Source: Ophiosphaerella korrae (lineage: Eukaryota > Ascomycota > Dothideomycetes > Pleosporales > Phaeosphaeriaceae). From it: a stretch of DNA of 64,000 bases. Made by a program: the position numbers and the translations under genes. Shown here in pieces: positions 45,389 to 57,422 of this stretch; positions within the stretch are counted from its first letter, which is position 1, and every line of letters begins with the position of its first letter. The notes below the pieces were generated by a model that saw nothing but the letters and a program-made list of their open reading frames with translations, was not told the origin of the DNA and ran no database searches. The stretch lies in the NCBI GenBank assembly GCA_028456385.1, contig JALNQF010000076.1, positions 1 through 64,000 of the forward strand, given 5' to 3'.

Positions 45389-46362
45389 ATGTCTTCCGTC
45401 CTACGACTAGTAGCAATTCTGCTCGGTGCAGTTAACTCTGTCACTGCAGCACCCGTCGAGCTTAATACTCGATGTACGTTCCCACTCTCGTGCCCCAATC
45501 ATGATGGACGCATTCAAACTAACGACCCATAGCGATATCCGCGAGCGTTCTTGACCAACTTCAGTTCTTCAGTCAATATTCGGCTGCATCCTATTGCCTT
45601 GGAAACAACAATAGCCCCAATACGAAGGTCACCTGCGCCCAAGGCAATTGCCCCAGAATCGAACAAGCAAACACCAACACACTCACCGAATTCGAAAACT
45701 CCATCGCAACAGATGTGACCGGCTTCGTTGCCACAGATGCAACCAACAAACTCATCGTCCTAAGCTTCCGCGGCTCAAGATCCATCAGAAACTGGCTCAC
45801 AAACATCAACTTTCCCTTAACACCCACAACCATTTGCTCCGACTGTGCCGCCTCCACAGGATTCTGGTCTAGCTGGCTAGAGGCCCAAACAAACGTCGTA
45901 TCCACCATCGCCAAAGCCCGTACCCAGTTCCCGGATTACAAAGTCATTGCAACGGGCCACTCCCTCGGCGGCGCACTCGCCAGCCTCGCCGCCGGCGTGC
46001 TCCGCCAACAAGGCACCAAAGTCGACCTTTACACATACGGCGCGCCAAAAGTCGGCTTCGAGGGCATCAGCCAGGCACTTGCTAGCTCAAACATGGGGCA
46101 GACGTTCAGGGTCACGCACAAGGCTGATCCCGTTCCGAAGCTGCCACCCGCACTCCTGGGGTATCGACATATTTCGCCCGAGTATTATATCACCAGCGGC
46201 AATGGACAGGCGGTTGGCGAGGGGGATATTAATGTGTTGCAGGGCACGTTAAATTTCAAGGGTAACGAGGGTGATTTTGGACTCGATGGGAATGCGCATT
46301 TGTGGTATTTTGGAAATATTACGGCGTGTCAGGGGAGCCCGGGGTTGGAGTTGAGGATCTGA
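45389..46362 (+). CDS. Secreted class 3 lipase
   Basis: Exons 45389-45473 and 45533-46362 join in phase (59-bp intron) and give 304 residues. The signal peptide is [16 protein letters not shown]. The fold matches the Thermomyces/Rhizomucor lipase family: the oxyanion-hole region is [11 protein letters not shown], and the nucleophile is Ser172 in the elbow GHSLGGA. The Asp is in [12 protein letters not shown] and the His probably in NAHLWYF near the C-terminus. It should hydrolyse triacylglycerols or feruloyl-like esters outside the cell. The Cys residues ([22 protein letters not shown]) fit the family's disulfides. Confidence 0.94.
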
Positions 46363-46653
46363 TGAACATGTATGAGATGTAAATTTATTAAAATGAAAAT
46401 AACGATGTTTTTATAAATGTGTTTTACGGCTGTGGTAGAGTGAATAGCACACCGTGAAACGAGGGTATGATCGGAGAATGATTTGAACTGATTTGATATG
46501 TCCCAAAACCAAAGCTAGAAAAGGTTTGCTCAAAGGACTCGAAAACTGTACTCCGTCGTGCCTCATTCAAACATAACGACTGACCCGGGCAAAAACCAAT
46601 TGCAATCAATCAACCAAATCGTTCGAACAACAAGAGAACAGACTACCCATCAT

Positions 46654-47400
46654 TCACGTACCCATATCCTGCCCAGTAGCAAAACATACCCCAGCCCTAA
46701 CAATCTCTCGCACAACTTCCACCTCCTCCTCATTCCTCGGCGCATACACCATAATCCAACTCGGCGGCGCAAGCCACGTAACAGGAAACCTCTGCCCCCA
46801 CCCCATCCCCATGACGACCTTCGCATCCTTGGGACTAACATACACGTGCAACGAGTTGTCAGCCGGATGCACATGCGCCACTTCATAAAAGATCTTATTC
46901 GCAACTGGATTGATCGTTTTCACATCGGGTTTGACGTATATGGCCGCCCCAGTGCCGCCTTCCGTCTTGCTCGGACGCGTCTCAATCGTCTCGGCATACC
47001 TGCTGGCGAACTCCTGCATCAGAGCGTGCAACGCCGTCAGTGCAGCTGGCGTGATGGGTTCAGGGTATTGGCGTTGCGGAAGTGTCCATCGCGTCAACGA
47101 CGGCCGAGGGCCTGCTCGTTTTGGCACTTTGTGGGCATGTATGTATAATGGTCCTGTGTTTGGGATGGGCGTTGGGTCCAGGAGGTTTTGGCGGGTGTAG
47201 TGGAGGTAAAGACCCCATTTTCGGATTTTCAAGTATCCTTGGAGTGTTGGAGGTGTGCCGCCGGTTCCTGTGGTGTGTTAGGGTTGCTAGGGTGGTGTTG
47301 TGGTTAGGAGTGTCGGACCGAGGCTTTGCCATCTTTTGAAGTCATACCAGATTGTTAGGCTTCCTAATATTAGGCCGACGACAATTGCTCGAGTTGCCAT
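46654..47400 (-). CDS. Luciferase-domain protein (fungal, function unknown)
   Basis: Two exons, 47319-47400 and 46654-47267, join in phase across a 51-bp intron (GTCCGA...CACAG) and give 231 residues. A hydrophobic start (ATRAIVVGLILGSLTIWY) is probably a membrane anchor. The C-terminal part (EVAHVHPADNSLHVYVSP, MGWGQRFPV, VREIVRAGVCFATG) matches what I know as the 'luciferase domain' of fungal hypothetical proteins, which is not proof of light emission. The reaction is unknown. Confidence 0.7.
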
Positions 47401-47843
47401 CGGTGATTTAGGATGTAATATCGTCGTCGACTTAGGTTGAGCCTTGGGTTTGGCTGGTCTTTATTTTTGGGTCCTTGGCACGATGGATGGGCATTGTGAA
47501 ATTGGGAATCGCATTTGATGTCCGGGTCCCCTCATTTGTGTCCCCGCACGTTGTGTTACCTTAAGCGCATTCTCCTTCCGTCGTCATGCATGCATGCAAT
47601 GTTTTATCATTGGTCTAACCTCCCGCCAATATCCTAAAATATACTAATACACAGGAGTCGTGTGCTACGGTACAGATTTAGTGTCCCTGGCTTTCGACCC
47701 AAGCCATGAAACATCAAGAAAGAGCTAGCCAGTGAGAAACGAAACAACGATTGCCTGAGCGTCCAAGGCTACAAGAGAACAACATCCCTTCTTTGAAAGC
47801 TCTGCATTCTTTTATCAAGTTTGCACTAATCGAACCTTCAAGA
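47401..47843. other. Shared upstream region of two divergent genes
   Basis: 443 bases between the luciferase-domain and aldolase-like genes; contains TGCATGCATGCA near 47587. No further site was assigned. Confidence 0.4.
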
Positions 47844-48668
47844 ATGTCAATACCCCCGCCGCTCCAGCAAGCGCTCCGACTGCTCATTCGCGCAAACCAT
47901 ATTCTTCATCAGCATGGTCTTGTCGACGCTTTCGGCCATATATCGATTCGCCATCCACTGAACTCTGAGCAGTACATCATCGCTGCATACGATCCAGGCG
48001 CACCCGCTCTTGTCAAATCCAGCCAAGATTTTATTGCCTATCGTATCAAAGATTCAACTCCCGTGGACCCAAACGCACCACAAGGCTATAGCGAGCGTTA
48101 TATTCATGGCGAAATACTCAAAGCATTCCCAAAGGCGAAATGCGTTGTGCATTCCCACTCTGAAGCCGTAATACCCTTTACATTAGGCGACGTGGACGTT
48201 AAACCTGTATTTCACATGGCAGGCTTCTTGGGGTCCGAGCCAGTTTGCACGTTTAACAATATTGCGCCATCATCGTCAGGTGGCATGAAGCAAGGCTTTG
48301 ATATGCTTGTTAAGACGCAATCACTTGGAGTAACGCTTGCTAGCAAATTGTCAGAAGATCGGCCAGTTGTCCTGCAACACAAACATGGATTCACTACCTT
48401 TGGCGCCTCCATCGAACAAGCCATTTATCGCGCCATCTACACGCAGAGTAACTGTAGGTTACTGGCGCAAGCCATTACATTTGCGGGCGGCGATACTCAG
48501 AAGGTACATTATTTAACGAGTGAGGAAGCCGCAGCGTGCCGAGTCATGAATGAGAAATGTCAAGATAAAAGCTTTCGGCTGTGGTTAAGGGAAGTGCAGG
48601 CAAATCCACTGTATGAAAATGAGGAAGGGGAGCCTGAGAAGGGGAAATTGGAAGGCATGAAGATGTGA
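47844..48668 (+). CDS. Class II aldolase/adducin-domain protein
   Basis: A single exon of 274 residues from ATG 47844 (MSIPPPL). The open frame extends upstream without a better ATG. It has the class II aldolase/adducin fold: an N-terminal NH..GLVDAFGHISIRHP segment, the metal-binding HSHSEAVIPF, and a second metal His in LQHKHGFTTFG. A Glu-rich tail follows. Members include fuculose-phosphate aldolase and ribulose-phosphate epimerase; fungal ones are often of unknown substrate. Confidence 0.88.
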   Translation: MSIPPPLQQALRLLIRANHILHQHGLVDAFGHISIRHPLNSEQYIIAAYDPGAPALVKSSQDFIAYRIKDSTPVDPNAPQGYSERYIHGEILKAFPKAKCVVHSHSEAVIPFTLGDVDVKPVFHMAGFLGSEPVCTFNNIAPSSSGGMKQGFDMLVKTQSLGVTLASKLSEDRPVVLQHKHGFTTFGASIEQAIYRAIYTQSNCRLLAQAITFAGGDTQKVHYLTSEEAAACRVMNEKCQDKSFRLWLREVQANPLYENEEGEPEKGKLEGMKM

Positions 48669-49260
48669 GTTATATATGAACTAGGAAGGGCCAAGGGCTG
48701 ATGTATGGTGGGCTAGAAGGACGAAAAAACCGTTAAGGCGGTGCGTGGATTGTGGAGTTGAAGTTAGATAAGCCTCGAGGGAACAGTCAAGGCGCCGTCT
48801 TCGCCTCACTTCATTTGTTTGATCTTCGGCTATAACGCAGGTGCTCACTAATTCTAGCTCTTACATCTGCATATAATCGTGGTATCCAGACCATATTCTC
48901 GTTTCAAATCCAATCACCTGGGCGTAGGTGAAAGGCATTCCTAATAGTTAAATGAGCACAACACCGATACTAATTGTTTCGTAACTATTCTTCATATGGA
49001 CTTAGCCCTCCCATGCTGCCCTCTGCGCTGTTTTATGCACCACGACTTCATGGCTTTTGATCGACATTGGCGATCGGAATGTGCGGCCAAACGGAGCGGA
49101 GAGCCGGTGGTACGTAAACATGATCTACTGATGCAGCTAAATTAAGATGCAGGCACCAATCACCCTGCATGAAGGTACAAGATGATGTGCGTCTTAATTC
49201 TAAGCTGCCCTACCTTGAAGAGACATCCATAATATCGTCAAAAGCCTTACCAACACTGAA
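48669..49260. other. Intergenic, no gene seen
   Basis: About 590 bases between the aldolase-like and monooxygenase genes. Nothing recognised. Confidence 0.4.
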
Positions 49261-50577
49261 ATGAAAGTCATTATCATCGGAGCAGGTATAACTACGACTA
49301 CATTTTGCAGCGTACTTATGAACTAACATATTTCTCCAGGTCCTGCAGGTTGTGCATTGGCTCATGGTCTCAAGAAAGCTGGCATCTCGTTCAGCATCTA
49401 CGACAAGGGCGCAGATGTCTATCGTCATCGACACTGGGCTTTCACGCTGGGTTGGGCTCGACCATACCTCTTTGACATGCTACCAGACGAGCTGAGCGCA
49501 CAGATCAACTCATGCCAGGTCGACCCTTATATTGACTGCGCAGCTATTGGTGAAGATAGGATTGTCATATATAACGGCCAGACCAGAGAGGAAGCCTTTG
49601 CTTTCCCGATTCCCAAGGCTAGGGAAATCAATATTAGAAGGCTAAGAATATTGTGCGCCGAACGGCTCGAAGTACAATATGGGAAAAAGTTCAATCAATA
49701 CGAAGTGGTCGAGAATGGAGGAGTCAAGGTGTTTTTCGAAGACGGTTCAACCGACCAGGGTGACATTGTCGTTGGTATTGATGGCGCAATGTCCCGAGTG
49801 CGGCAATGCTTGTTAGGGCGCAAAGCTGACATGGATATCCTTCCATTCGCGCTCATGAATTTCAACGCTTCTTATACAGTAGATCAGGCACGCTTCATCA
49901 AAGATAGGTTGCATCCACTGGTGGACATTGCGATACACCCTGCTGGCCATTACATCCGGGCCAACATCCTCGATATGCCCAGTCAAGAAGATCCCACCAA
50001 ATGGACCTTCCAAATTTTATCCACGTGGCCGCTGAAAGCGGTCGAAGACCATGACAACGAGGTAGATAGATTGAAAAGACTCAAAGAGCATGTCAGACGA
50101 GATGGATGGGCAGAACCATATAAGAGTGCTATTGAGTGGATACCAGAAGATACAGAGGTCCTGAGAGACCAACTGAAGATATGGAAAACAGTACCCTGGG
50201 ATAACCGAGGTGGAAGGGTGACGTTATGTGGCGATGCTGCACATGCCATGACATTCCGTACGTTCGCGCCTCTTTACCCTACGTGTAGTTACAAACTGAC
50301 CCTCGCCTTAGACCGTGGTCAGGGCGCTAACAACGCGTTTTACTCCGCCCACTGCCTCGTGGAGGCCTTGAAGTCTGTTGAAAAGGGCGATACGACTCTG
50401 CAGGATGCGATCACGGCTTATGATGAGAGTATATGGAAGCGCGGTGCCAACGAAGTTCAAATCTCAAAGGCTCAGACTTTCTTCACACACGATGGACTCG
50501 AAAACTTCATCAATAGCCCAGTCATGAAATTGGGCACGAAACCAAGTCATTCAGCGAAAAGTGAAGGTTATCAATAG
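49261..50577 (+). CDS. FAD-dependent class A monooxygenase
   Basis: Exons 49261-49285, 49340-50257 and 50312-50577 join in phase (two 54-bp introns), giving 402 residues. The first intron splits the dinucleotide motif: MKVIIIGAG then PAGCALAHGL (GxGxxG). The second intron is a multiple of three without a stop, so it could be missed in automatic annotation. It breaks GDAAHAMTF from HRGQGANNAF, and splicing restores the class A flavin-binding motif. The GVDG-like (VGIDGAMSRVR) DG motif is present. It should hydroxylate or epoxidise an aromatic or other small molecule with NAD(P)H; the substrate is unknown. No membrane anchor is visible. Confidence 0.9.
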
Positions 50578-50803
50578 GAGGAATATGTTTTGGAGATGAG
50601 CAGAGCATGAACCGCATTCGGCTGGAAGGAAACCCTTTGATGATAACCCTAACCCAGCTGAACATCAACGGACCAAGTTTGCGCCACCTATTTCTTGAGA
50701 TTGTAGGATTCATGCTCCCGCGTTCTAAGCCAGCCCATTCCCCCAGATTCGTGTGTGATTTTCAATCGAAGCCTTCTCATCGTATCCGTGAATTTTTGGC
50801 ATC

Positions 50804-51695
50804 ATGACGAGTACCGTTTATCTCTACAATAATTGGACTAACGTAACTCTCTCTGTAAACCCTACTTATGTTGATTCGGGTTTCCTTGGGCTTCGGGCCC
50901 TCAACAAAAGTTCCGACAAGCCCCTGCCTTTTACATTGACCTCCATTGATGGAACTGTCTTCGTCAAAGTTTGCACTTCTGTCAACTCAAAGCCTTATTG
51001 TCTAGACATTTGGCCCGACAAAAAGTATCTCCCTCATCTGACAAATCCAGGAAATTACAGCGGACAACAATGGACCATTTTTTCGATGAGCAATGGTTTA
51101 TTTAAGCTGTCGAACCAGTACACTGGTGCTGGCTGGTTTCTTGACGTCTACAGTGATACCAATGAGGCATTTATGAGCGAGAAGGATTATGCTGGGCAGT
51201 ACTGGAAGCAAGTACAGGTGAACATGATTCTTACTGATTGAAGTTCTCAGCTTGCTAGTTATGCGCAGTGGACTTCTAGCTAATAAAAGGCAATAGGCTC
51301 CACCTTCGGCTACCAACTCAGCCTCCCAGTCTCCCACCATTTCGACAGGATCATCCCCGCACACAACCGTTCCGCCAACTGCATCAGCCGAGAAATCCTC
51401 ATCTCTCAGCACTGGAGCAAAAGCCGGAATAGGAGTTGGTTGCGCCCTCGCAGCTATATTACTGCTGGTACTCGTTTTTAGCTTGCTGTATTGGAGACGA
51501 AGGGCTCAACGAAATGCAGCAAGTTTTCACCCTGCAACGATGGCAGCGTACAATGAACAGAAGTACCCTCAACAAGGAAGTTTCGAAACCAAACCAGCGG
51601 AAGTATTGGCTGCAACGGCCGAGCTACCCGATACCCATCGAAGTCCGCCAGTTCACGAATTGGCCGGTCAGCAGAATCACCACGAAATAAAATAA
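50804..51695 (+). CDS. Single-pass membrane protein with a beta-trefoil-like outer domain
   Basis: Exons 50804-51217 and 51297-51695 join in phase across a 79-bp intron (GTGAAC...AATAG), giving 270 residues. Residues 1-138 look like a beta-trefoil carbohydrate-binding domain (CLDIWPD, QQWTIFSM, WFLDVYSD, QYWKQVQ), though the family call is tentative. A Ser/Thr/Pro-rich linker follows (about 139-180), then one membrane helix (about GCALAAILLLVLVFSLLYW) and a basic-start cytoplasmic tail of about 65 residues. No signal peptide is seen, so the outer domain would be translocated as a type III protein. The layout resembles a surface sensor or wall-binding protein; ligand and role are inferred. Confidence 0.6.
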
Positions 51696-51750
51696 ATATG
51701 AAAAGAAAAACGTCTATTACAATTGACTGAACGTAACAATACTGTCTCTA

Positions 51751-53710
51751 TCATGAGCGCCACAAATTAAAAGGGAATATTGAGGTTATAGCATTGCGCG
51801 TCTTGATAATGTCGGCTGCCTTTTCAGCAATAGCATACATCGTAGCTTGCAAATGCGTTGCTGGAATTAAAGGAATGATGCTAGCATCCACAATGCTTAG
51901 TTGTCGTGTACCGTAAACAGCGAGGTCACTGCCCACACACCCACCCAGAAGCTCGGGCATCATGGAGCAACTGCCAGACATGTGTGCAAATGAAGCGGAA
52001 AGGCCATTCTGCTGGATCAATGCGTTGATGATCTCATCGTCGGTCTGGTATTGCGCTCCAGGAGATACTTCGACGGGTGAATATGCAGATAACTCCTTGC
52101 GTGCCCAGTGTTTGCGTGTCCATCGAACCATCTCGGCAAGAATTTGTTTATCGATTGGGTTTGAAAAAGTGTTGAATTGCACGATGGGATTGCCGTTCTT
52201 GTTCTCTGGGTTGATGTTGACGGAGCCTCGAGACAGTGGTCGTTGGAGTGCACTGATTGCAAGACCAAATGGCACCATAGGGATCTCACCAACAGCAGCA
52301 TTGAGGCTAGCGTGAAGGTTTGCAATGATGTCGCGCTGTTTTAGAATGCCGCGAAGGAGATTTTGGTCCTTGCCGTAGATTGCAGGAAGGGAACTGAGAA
52401 TGTTCTGAGCCTTGACTGTCGAAACAATCTGAGAAACTTTACTGCTGATACTGTCGAGGCTGAGAAATGCCAGACTACTGCCATGGGCTTGCGTGAGTGG
52501 TCCAGTTTTTATTGATTCGTATTCATCCCAAGCAGTAGCGTTAAGGGAAGGATCCAATCCGCTAAACACGTTGACTCTTGCTAGGTTTTTGAGGTCGAAG
52601 ACCGTGTATGCATTGGCGTGGTCCTGTAGATTGGCACCGACGGCGCTGAGGTCTCGCTTGACTTTGACACCCGCGGCTGAGAGGACATCTCTAGGGCCAA
52701 TACCACTCAGTTGCAACAACTGTGGTGTAAAAACTGCTCCAGCGGCAAGAACGACTTCGCGCTTAGCATAGACTTGGCCTGCAGATCCATCGGAGCGCGA
52801 TACAAACTTGACCCCAACCGCTTTTGGGAGGACAGCAGATAGAAGGCTCTCCTCGAAGAGAATCTCAGTAACCTTCTTACCAGTGGCGAGCACGAGGTTA
52901 CTGCGGCCTTTTACCGGATCGTAATATGCATTTTTAGCAGATGATCGGGTTTGGGTCTTTGGCTGAAGCGCGGTTGGTGTCCAGAAAGCACCGACAGCAG
53001 TGCCTCCAGCATGCTCTCTGGGGAGAGGAACGTTTTCGGCCTTGAAAGCTGCCCATACATTTTTCATATCCTGATACTCAAAGTTGGGGAATGAAGCTTG
53101 AACGGGACCATTCGTTCCGTAGTAGGATGCATCATAAGTGATGCCGAATTCTTTAATATTTTCCGCAGTGGGTGGCGTGAATGTTGTTGATTTCTTGAAG
53201 TACGGAAGAAGGCCGTTCCAGCTCCAACCGACATTCCCGAGAGATTCCCAGGCATTGTAATCCGCAGCAGACGCGCGGTCAAACGCCATACCGTTGACCA
53301 CTGACCCGCCACCAACGACGTTCCCTACGTACACTGGGTAGGTCTTGCCGCCAGTGTTGGCATCAGGGGCTGAAGTGATGTCATACATGAATTGCGTGTT
53401 GATACTGTTTGCAAAGGTCGGAACTTGTGTGGTGATATCGTCATTGATGTAACCATTTTCGAGAATTAACACAGTTCCTGTTGTCTTGTTAGGATATGGG
53501 TTAAATATTGCTTGGGACCCGTGACTTACGGCCACTGTCTTCACTTAGCCTGTTGGCGACAACAAGACCTGTAAGTCCACCTCCGACGATAATATAGTCA
53601 AATGTCTTCCCATTGATATCTTTGTTGTCGTTCTGATTTTCACCTGACGAGAACAATAGATTTGGTATAAACGAGGTAAAATAGAAGATTCCTCTAACAA
53701 GGGAACCCAT
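51751..53710 (-). CDS. GMC-family FAD oxidoreductase
   Basis: Exons 53530-53710 and 51751-53477 join in phase across a 52-bp intron, giving 635 residues. The N-terminus (FYFTSFIPNLLFSS) may be a signal. Then come the ADP-binding VGGGLTGLVVANRL, the GMC signature region GGGSVVNGMAFDR, and the second signature AGAVFTPQLLQLSGIGP. The catalytic-site His is in SFAHMSGSCSMMP, where the usual HP..G appears as HMSG. The active-site His/Asn pair near the C-terminus is probably ATHLQATMYA. Members oxidise alcohols (glucose oxidase, aryl-alcohol oxidase, choline dehydrogenase). Substrate unknown. It is convergent with the trefoil-like gene and its stop lies only 56 bases away. Confidence 0.9.
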
Positions 53711-55580
53711 GGTGACACAATTGAATGAGTACCAGGAGGAAGGGACGAGACGGGAAAGGGACACTGACTTGTCTGAGCTCGAAGCTAGTTATTATGAAGA
53801 ACCCTGGAGCATCTGCCTATTTTCAGGAGAATAGAGTCACTAAACCATTCTCAATCGGTTGGCGATCTGGCGTACGCCAGGGAGGGCCGCATGGAGTGGC
53901 TTTCTAAGTTTACGAAAGATCTACACCCTGAATGTGTTTTGATGGTGTCCGCCCTGGCCCCAGCTGTGAGCATTTGCGATGCGGCAACATATAGACTCTC
54001 TCTTCCTCGCGTAGTTTGATTAGGTTGTGGATATTGAAGCAAGGTTTTTTGGTCATCAGAGAAGGCCGCTGAGCCAGTTTGAGCGACCAAACCGTCGCCC
54101 AGTGCTCTTCATCAGTTCACCTATGCTATTAGCCGGCATGTCAAGCGAGGATGGCTATCGAAATAGCGAGGGGACAGGTTAAGGGCCAAGCCGAGAAGCG
54201 AGCGTACCTTGGTACGCAGTGTTCTGGTCTGATTCTGCTTAGGACAGAACAACGTTCCTCCTAGACACCGAGTCTAGGGTTTAGACAGGTGTCTTTAGCC
54301 GGGGGTCGCTGTCTAGATCAGGGTGCTTGCTGCGACCGACCAAACCCTGTGCGGATCTAAAGTTAAGCGAATAACTTAGGTTCTGTGCCAAAGCCACCGT
54401 CCTGCCACAATCACAAATCCGCCATATGCATATTATCGTGCCTGACAATCACTATTTCTGAACCGAACCCGGCTGGCATGCTCTCGTATTCACATTGTCG
54501 CATACTCTAGCGTCCTCAAAGGATCGATATAAAGTCAATATCTCCGTGGCGGATGGATTCGCCCTTTTGTTATGCTAAAATGTTTGCACTTGGGGTCCTG
54601 CTTGCATATCGCGGATTTAACTAGCTTTCAAAACCAGCGCTTGCGCAATCTGTCATCTCGTCCTTGGTAGGGATGCTAACCTTTTCTTGGGTCTCGTGGC
54701 TGCAGTGGCTAGCTATTGAGCGCAAACAAATCGTCCCCAGATCACACCCGCGTGGCGCGCTCGAAATCGACAGAACTGTCGCTGTAGGCTATCGCTGGTG
54801 ACTGTTTCGACGGGTTGTCTGATGACAACCCAAGGGAAACAGCCTGGCCGCCTATACCTCTGGTAGGCTATTCGTCCGAAAGTCTAATTTCTAAACCTTG
54901 GAATGGCTGATATAGACTTTTGGTTTTGGTGAGCTTCTCGATTAAGCGCATGGGCTTTTGTCGCACCAGCCCTCATGAGTGTCCATACTAAGCGACTCAT
55001 GGGGACAACATAGAATATTGGCAAATAGGTACTGCTCTTCACCAGCTTTGCTAGATTGCAAGCATCCAACCTGACACACCAACAGCCATGAAACAATGAT
55101 TGACCAGTGATGATTGCCATGCAGATTTGTGAATACGCTTCACCACCTCGAGTCAATTATTACCGAGAAGCACAATGCAACCGCTCGCTTAATTGATCAA
55201 GGCAATAGTTTCAGTCATTGTTGCATAATCAATCCAGCATCAGTATACACTCACCAGCTGGCTACGGGTGGGCCGGTACCGAACGCCTCACAGATGTGAC
55301 AGCAACCAAACCTGCATGTCAACAGGATGGCCGCTTGTGCGCGTGATCCAAGTAAGCCACTAGGTATATTGACACACCGGCCTGCTTTTGCGTTTTGTAT
55401 CCACAGATTCATTCTTACCATAGATAGATTGTCTAGACTCCACATGGCAGGTACATCGTGAGCTAGATAAGCGGGTCATCCTCTAGGGTACTCACAGCTA
55501 GTTTATATCCTCAAATTCTCCTGGAGATAGCTTGAGTCATTCTTTTCGTTCACAATCTTTGTTGACCCCAAATCCTGACA
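53711..55580. other. Long intergenic region, no gene seen
   Basis: About 1.87 kb. A small hairpin (AGACACC...GGTGTCT) lies near 54265-54295. The open frames are short and unsupported. Confidence 0.35.
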
Positions 55581-56845
55581 ATGGCGGCACCACCAGCTTT
55601 CCCACCCGATCTACCCCTAGACGACCGCTCCAACTCTATCAAGATACCTATCATTGTATTGATTACGATCAGTTCAATCTTTCTAATAATACGACTTGGT
55701 GTGAGCATAAAGAATCGGAACTACTTCCTATTGACCGATCATCTCTTATGGACTGGCTATGTAAGTGCATCCCGTCATCGTAGATCATTCTTGCCACTAA
55801 CATGACTAGGTCATAGCAATGGTTGGTGCAATCTTTTGCTACAAGACAACCGAAGTTGGCGGGGGCAGGCACATCTGGGATCCTATGCTAAAGGACCTTG
55901 GTAATCTTCGGAATTATATGAAGTACCTTTGGTTAAGCCAGCTACTTAATATATACGGAATGGCGCTTATCAAGTTGAGCATTTGTGCTTACATCTTCAT
56001 GCTCAATTTCTCGAAAGGATTCCGGATTTTGATATGGGCATCTGTTTTCATTCACGTTGGACTGAACTTCATCTTCCCGACTATTATTTTATTTGGAGAG
56101 TGTACACCATACAGCAAACATTGGGATATCACTGGTACACAGCCTGGATCGTGTTGGCCCGCGAAGCCCAAAGTCATATCAGGTATGATGCATTGATCAA
56201 TTTACAACCCATCTATTGACGTTGGATAATCAGGGTATATGGGTGCTGCCACCAATATTCTCACGGACCTGATCTACACGATTGCACCGCTGGTTTATAT
56301 CTCACGAGTCCAATTGAAGAAACGTACCATCTGGGGTGTCCGTGCTGTATTTCTACTCGGTCTCATGTAAGCAACCATTGCGCTTATACCTAGAGATGAG
56401 CTGACTTGTGTTCAGTACTACAACAATATCCGCGCTCAAGTTGTACGAGATGAAAGCCCTGAATTCATCACCGGATCCCACATATACCTCAGTGAATTTA
56501 AGTATATACGCTACCGCAGAAGTCTTTGTCGGCGTAATCACTGCCTGTCTTCCGCCTCTGCGAAAAACCTTCGACGACTTCTTACGCAAGACACTACCTG
56601 CTGAAATAATCTCAACTGGCGCAACAGGAGACAGCTACGCAATGAAGGGATTCAGCAAAGACTCCACTGCGACTAAAGATACGAAATCGAAATATGACAA
56701 CGATGCTGATAGCGATTGTGCGATACTGGAGGAGACTGAGATCAGAGCGCAAGTGGATCAGATCGAGATCACGAAGACTACGCGTGTGAGTGTAACGTTG
56801 GACGACAAAGCGTCAGAACGGGAGCGGAATGACAACTGGGTATGA
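55581..56845 (+). CDS. Fungal rhodopsin-domain (Pth11-like) membrane protein
   Basis: Four exons (55581-55760, 55810-56182, 56234-56366, 56416-56845) join in phase (introns about 50 bp), giving 371 residues. Seven membrane segments are visible, from IPIIVLITISSIFLIIR to the STATAEV-like last helix (SIYATAEVFVGVITACLPPL). The family signature is WLSQLLNIYGMALIKLSIC and the PLRKTF end of the last helix. A polar C-terminal tail of about 90 residues follows. This family is common in plant-associated fungi and may include receptors, but a ligand or signalling role is not shown for this one. Confidence 0.85.
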
Positions 56846-57422
56846 CGAGTGCGAAATTCTAATGACATCCTAAAATAATGTAATGATAAATAATTTTCTG
56901 ATCTTCATCCTAATTCAGTTTTGTTCTACTAAGTCATGGCGCATTTTATATTGATATGTGCCGTAACGTATAATATCCGCCAACCACAACCCCTCGACTC
57001 GCTAATCACACCTATTCAATTAGATAATAAGAGAATTTACCACGCGCACCTAGCGGTAAAGCATGATCAGCATAGGCTTTCGGTTCTATTGCGGGTTGAT
57101 ATGATCTGAGAGGGTCACGTCGCAAGAGCCGTTATGCTTTACAGAGGCGTGCGCCACTCGCGTAAGTTGCCTTTGTACAGAACGGGACGACCGAGGATAA
57201 TGATGTGGGTGGTCCGATCATTATCTTGATGTCATCAGTGTGCAGATCGTGGGAAATAATGCAAAGAGAAATGCCAGGGGCTTCCAATCGTTACTACTAC
57301 GATCGATGTTCAAGGAGTAGTTTGATATCCATAGTACTCCGTCAACGTCGGACCTCGGCTGCACCTTCCATTGGATATGCGTAACATCCTCGTCGCCAAC
57401 GCCACCCAAAAACATAATCATC
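56846..57422. other. Intergenic upstream of the carboxylesterase gene
   Basis: 577 bases, no gene seen. Confidence 0.35.

Noticed and set aside
46654..47400. Bioluminescence gene, from the luciferase-domain resemblance
   Set aside because: This fungal domain name does not imply light production, and no other luciferin-pathway gene is nearby.
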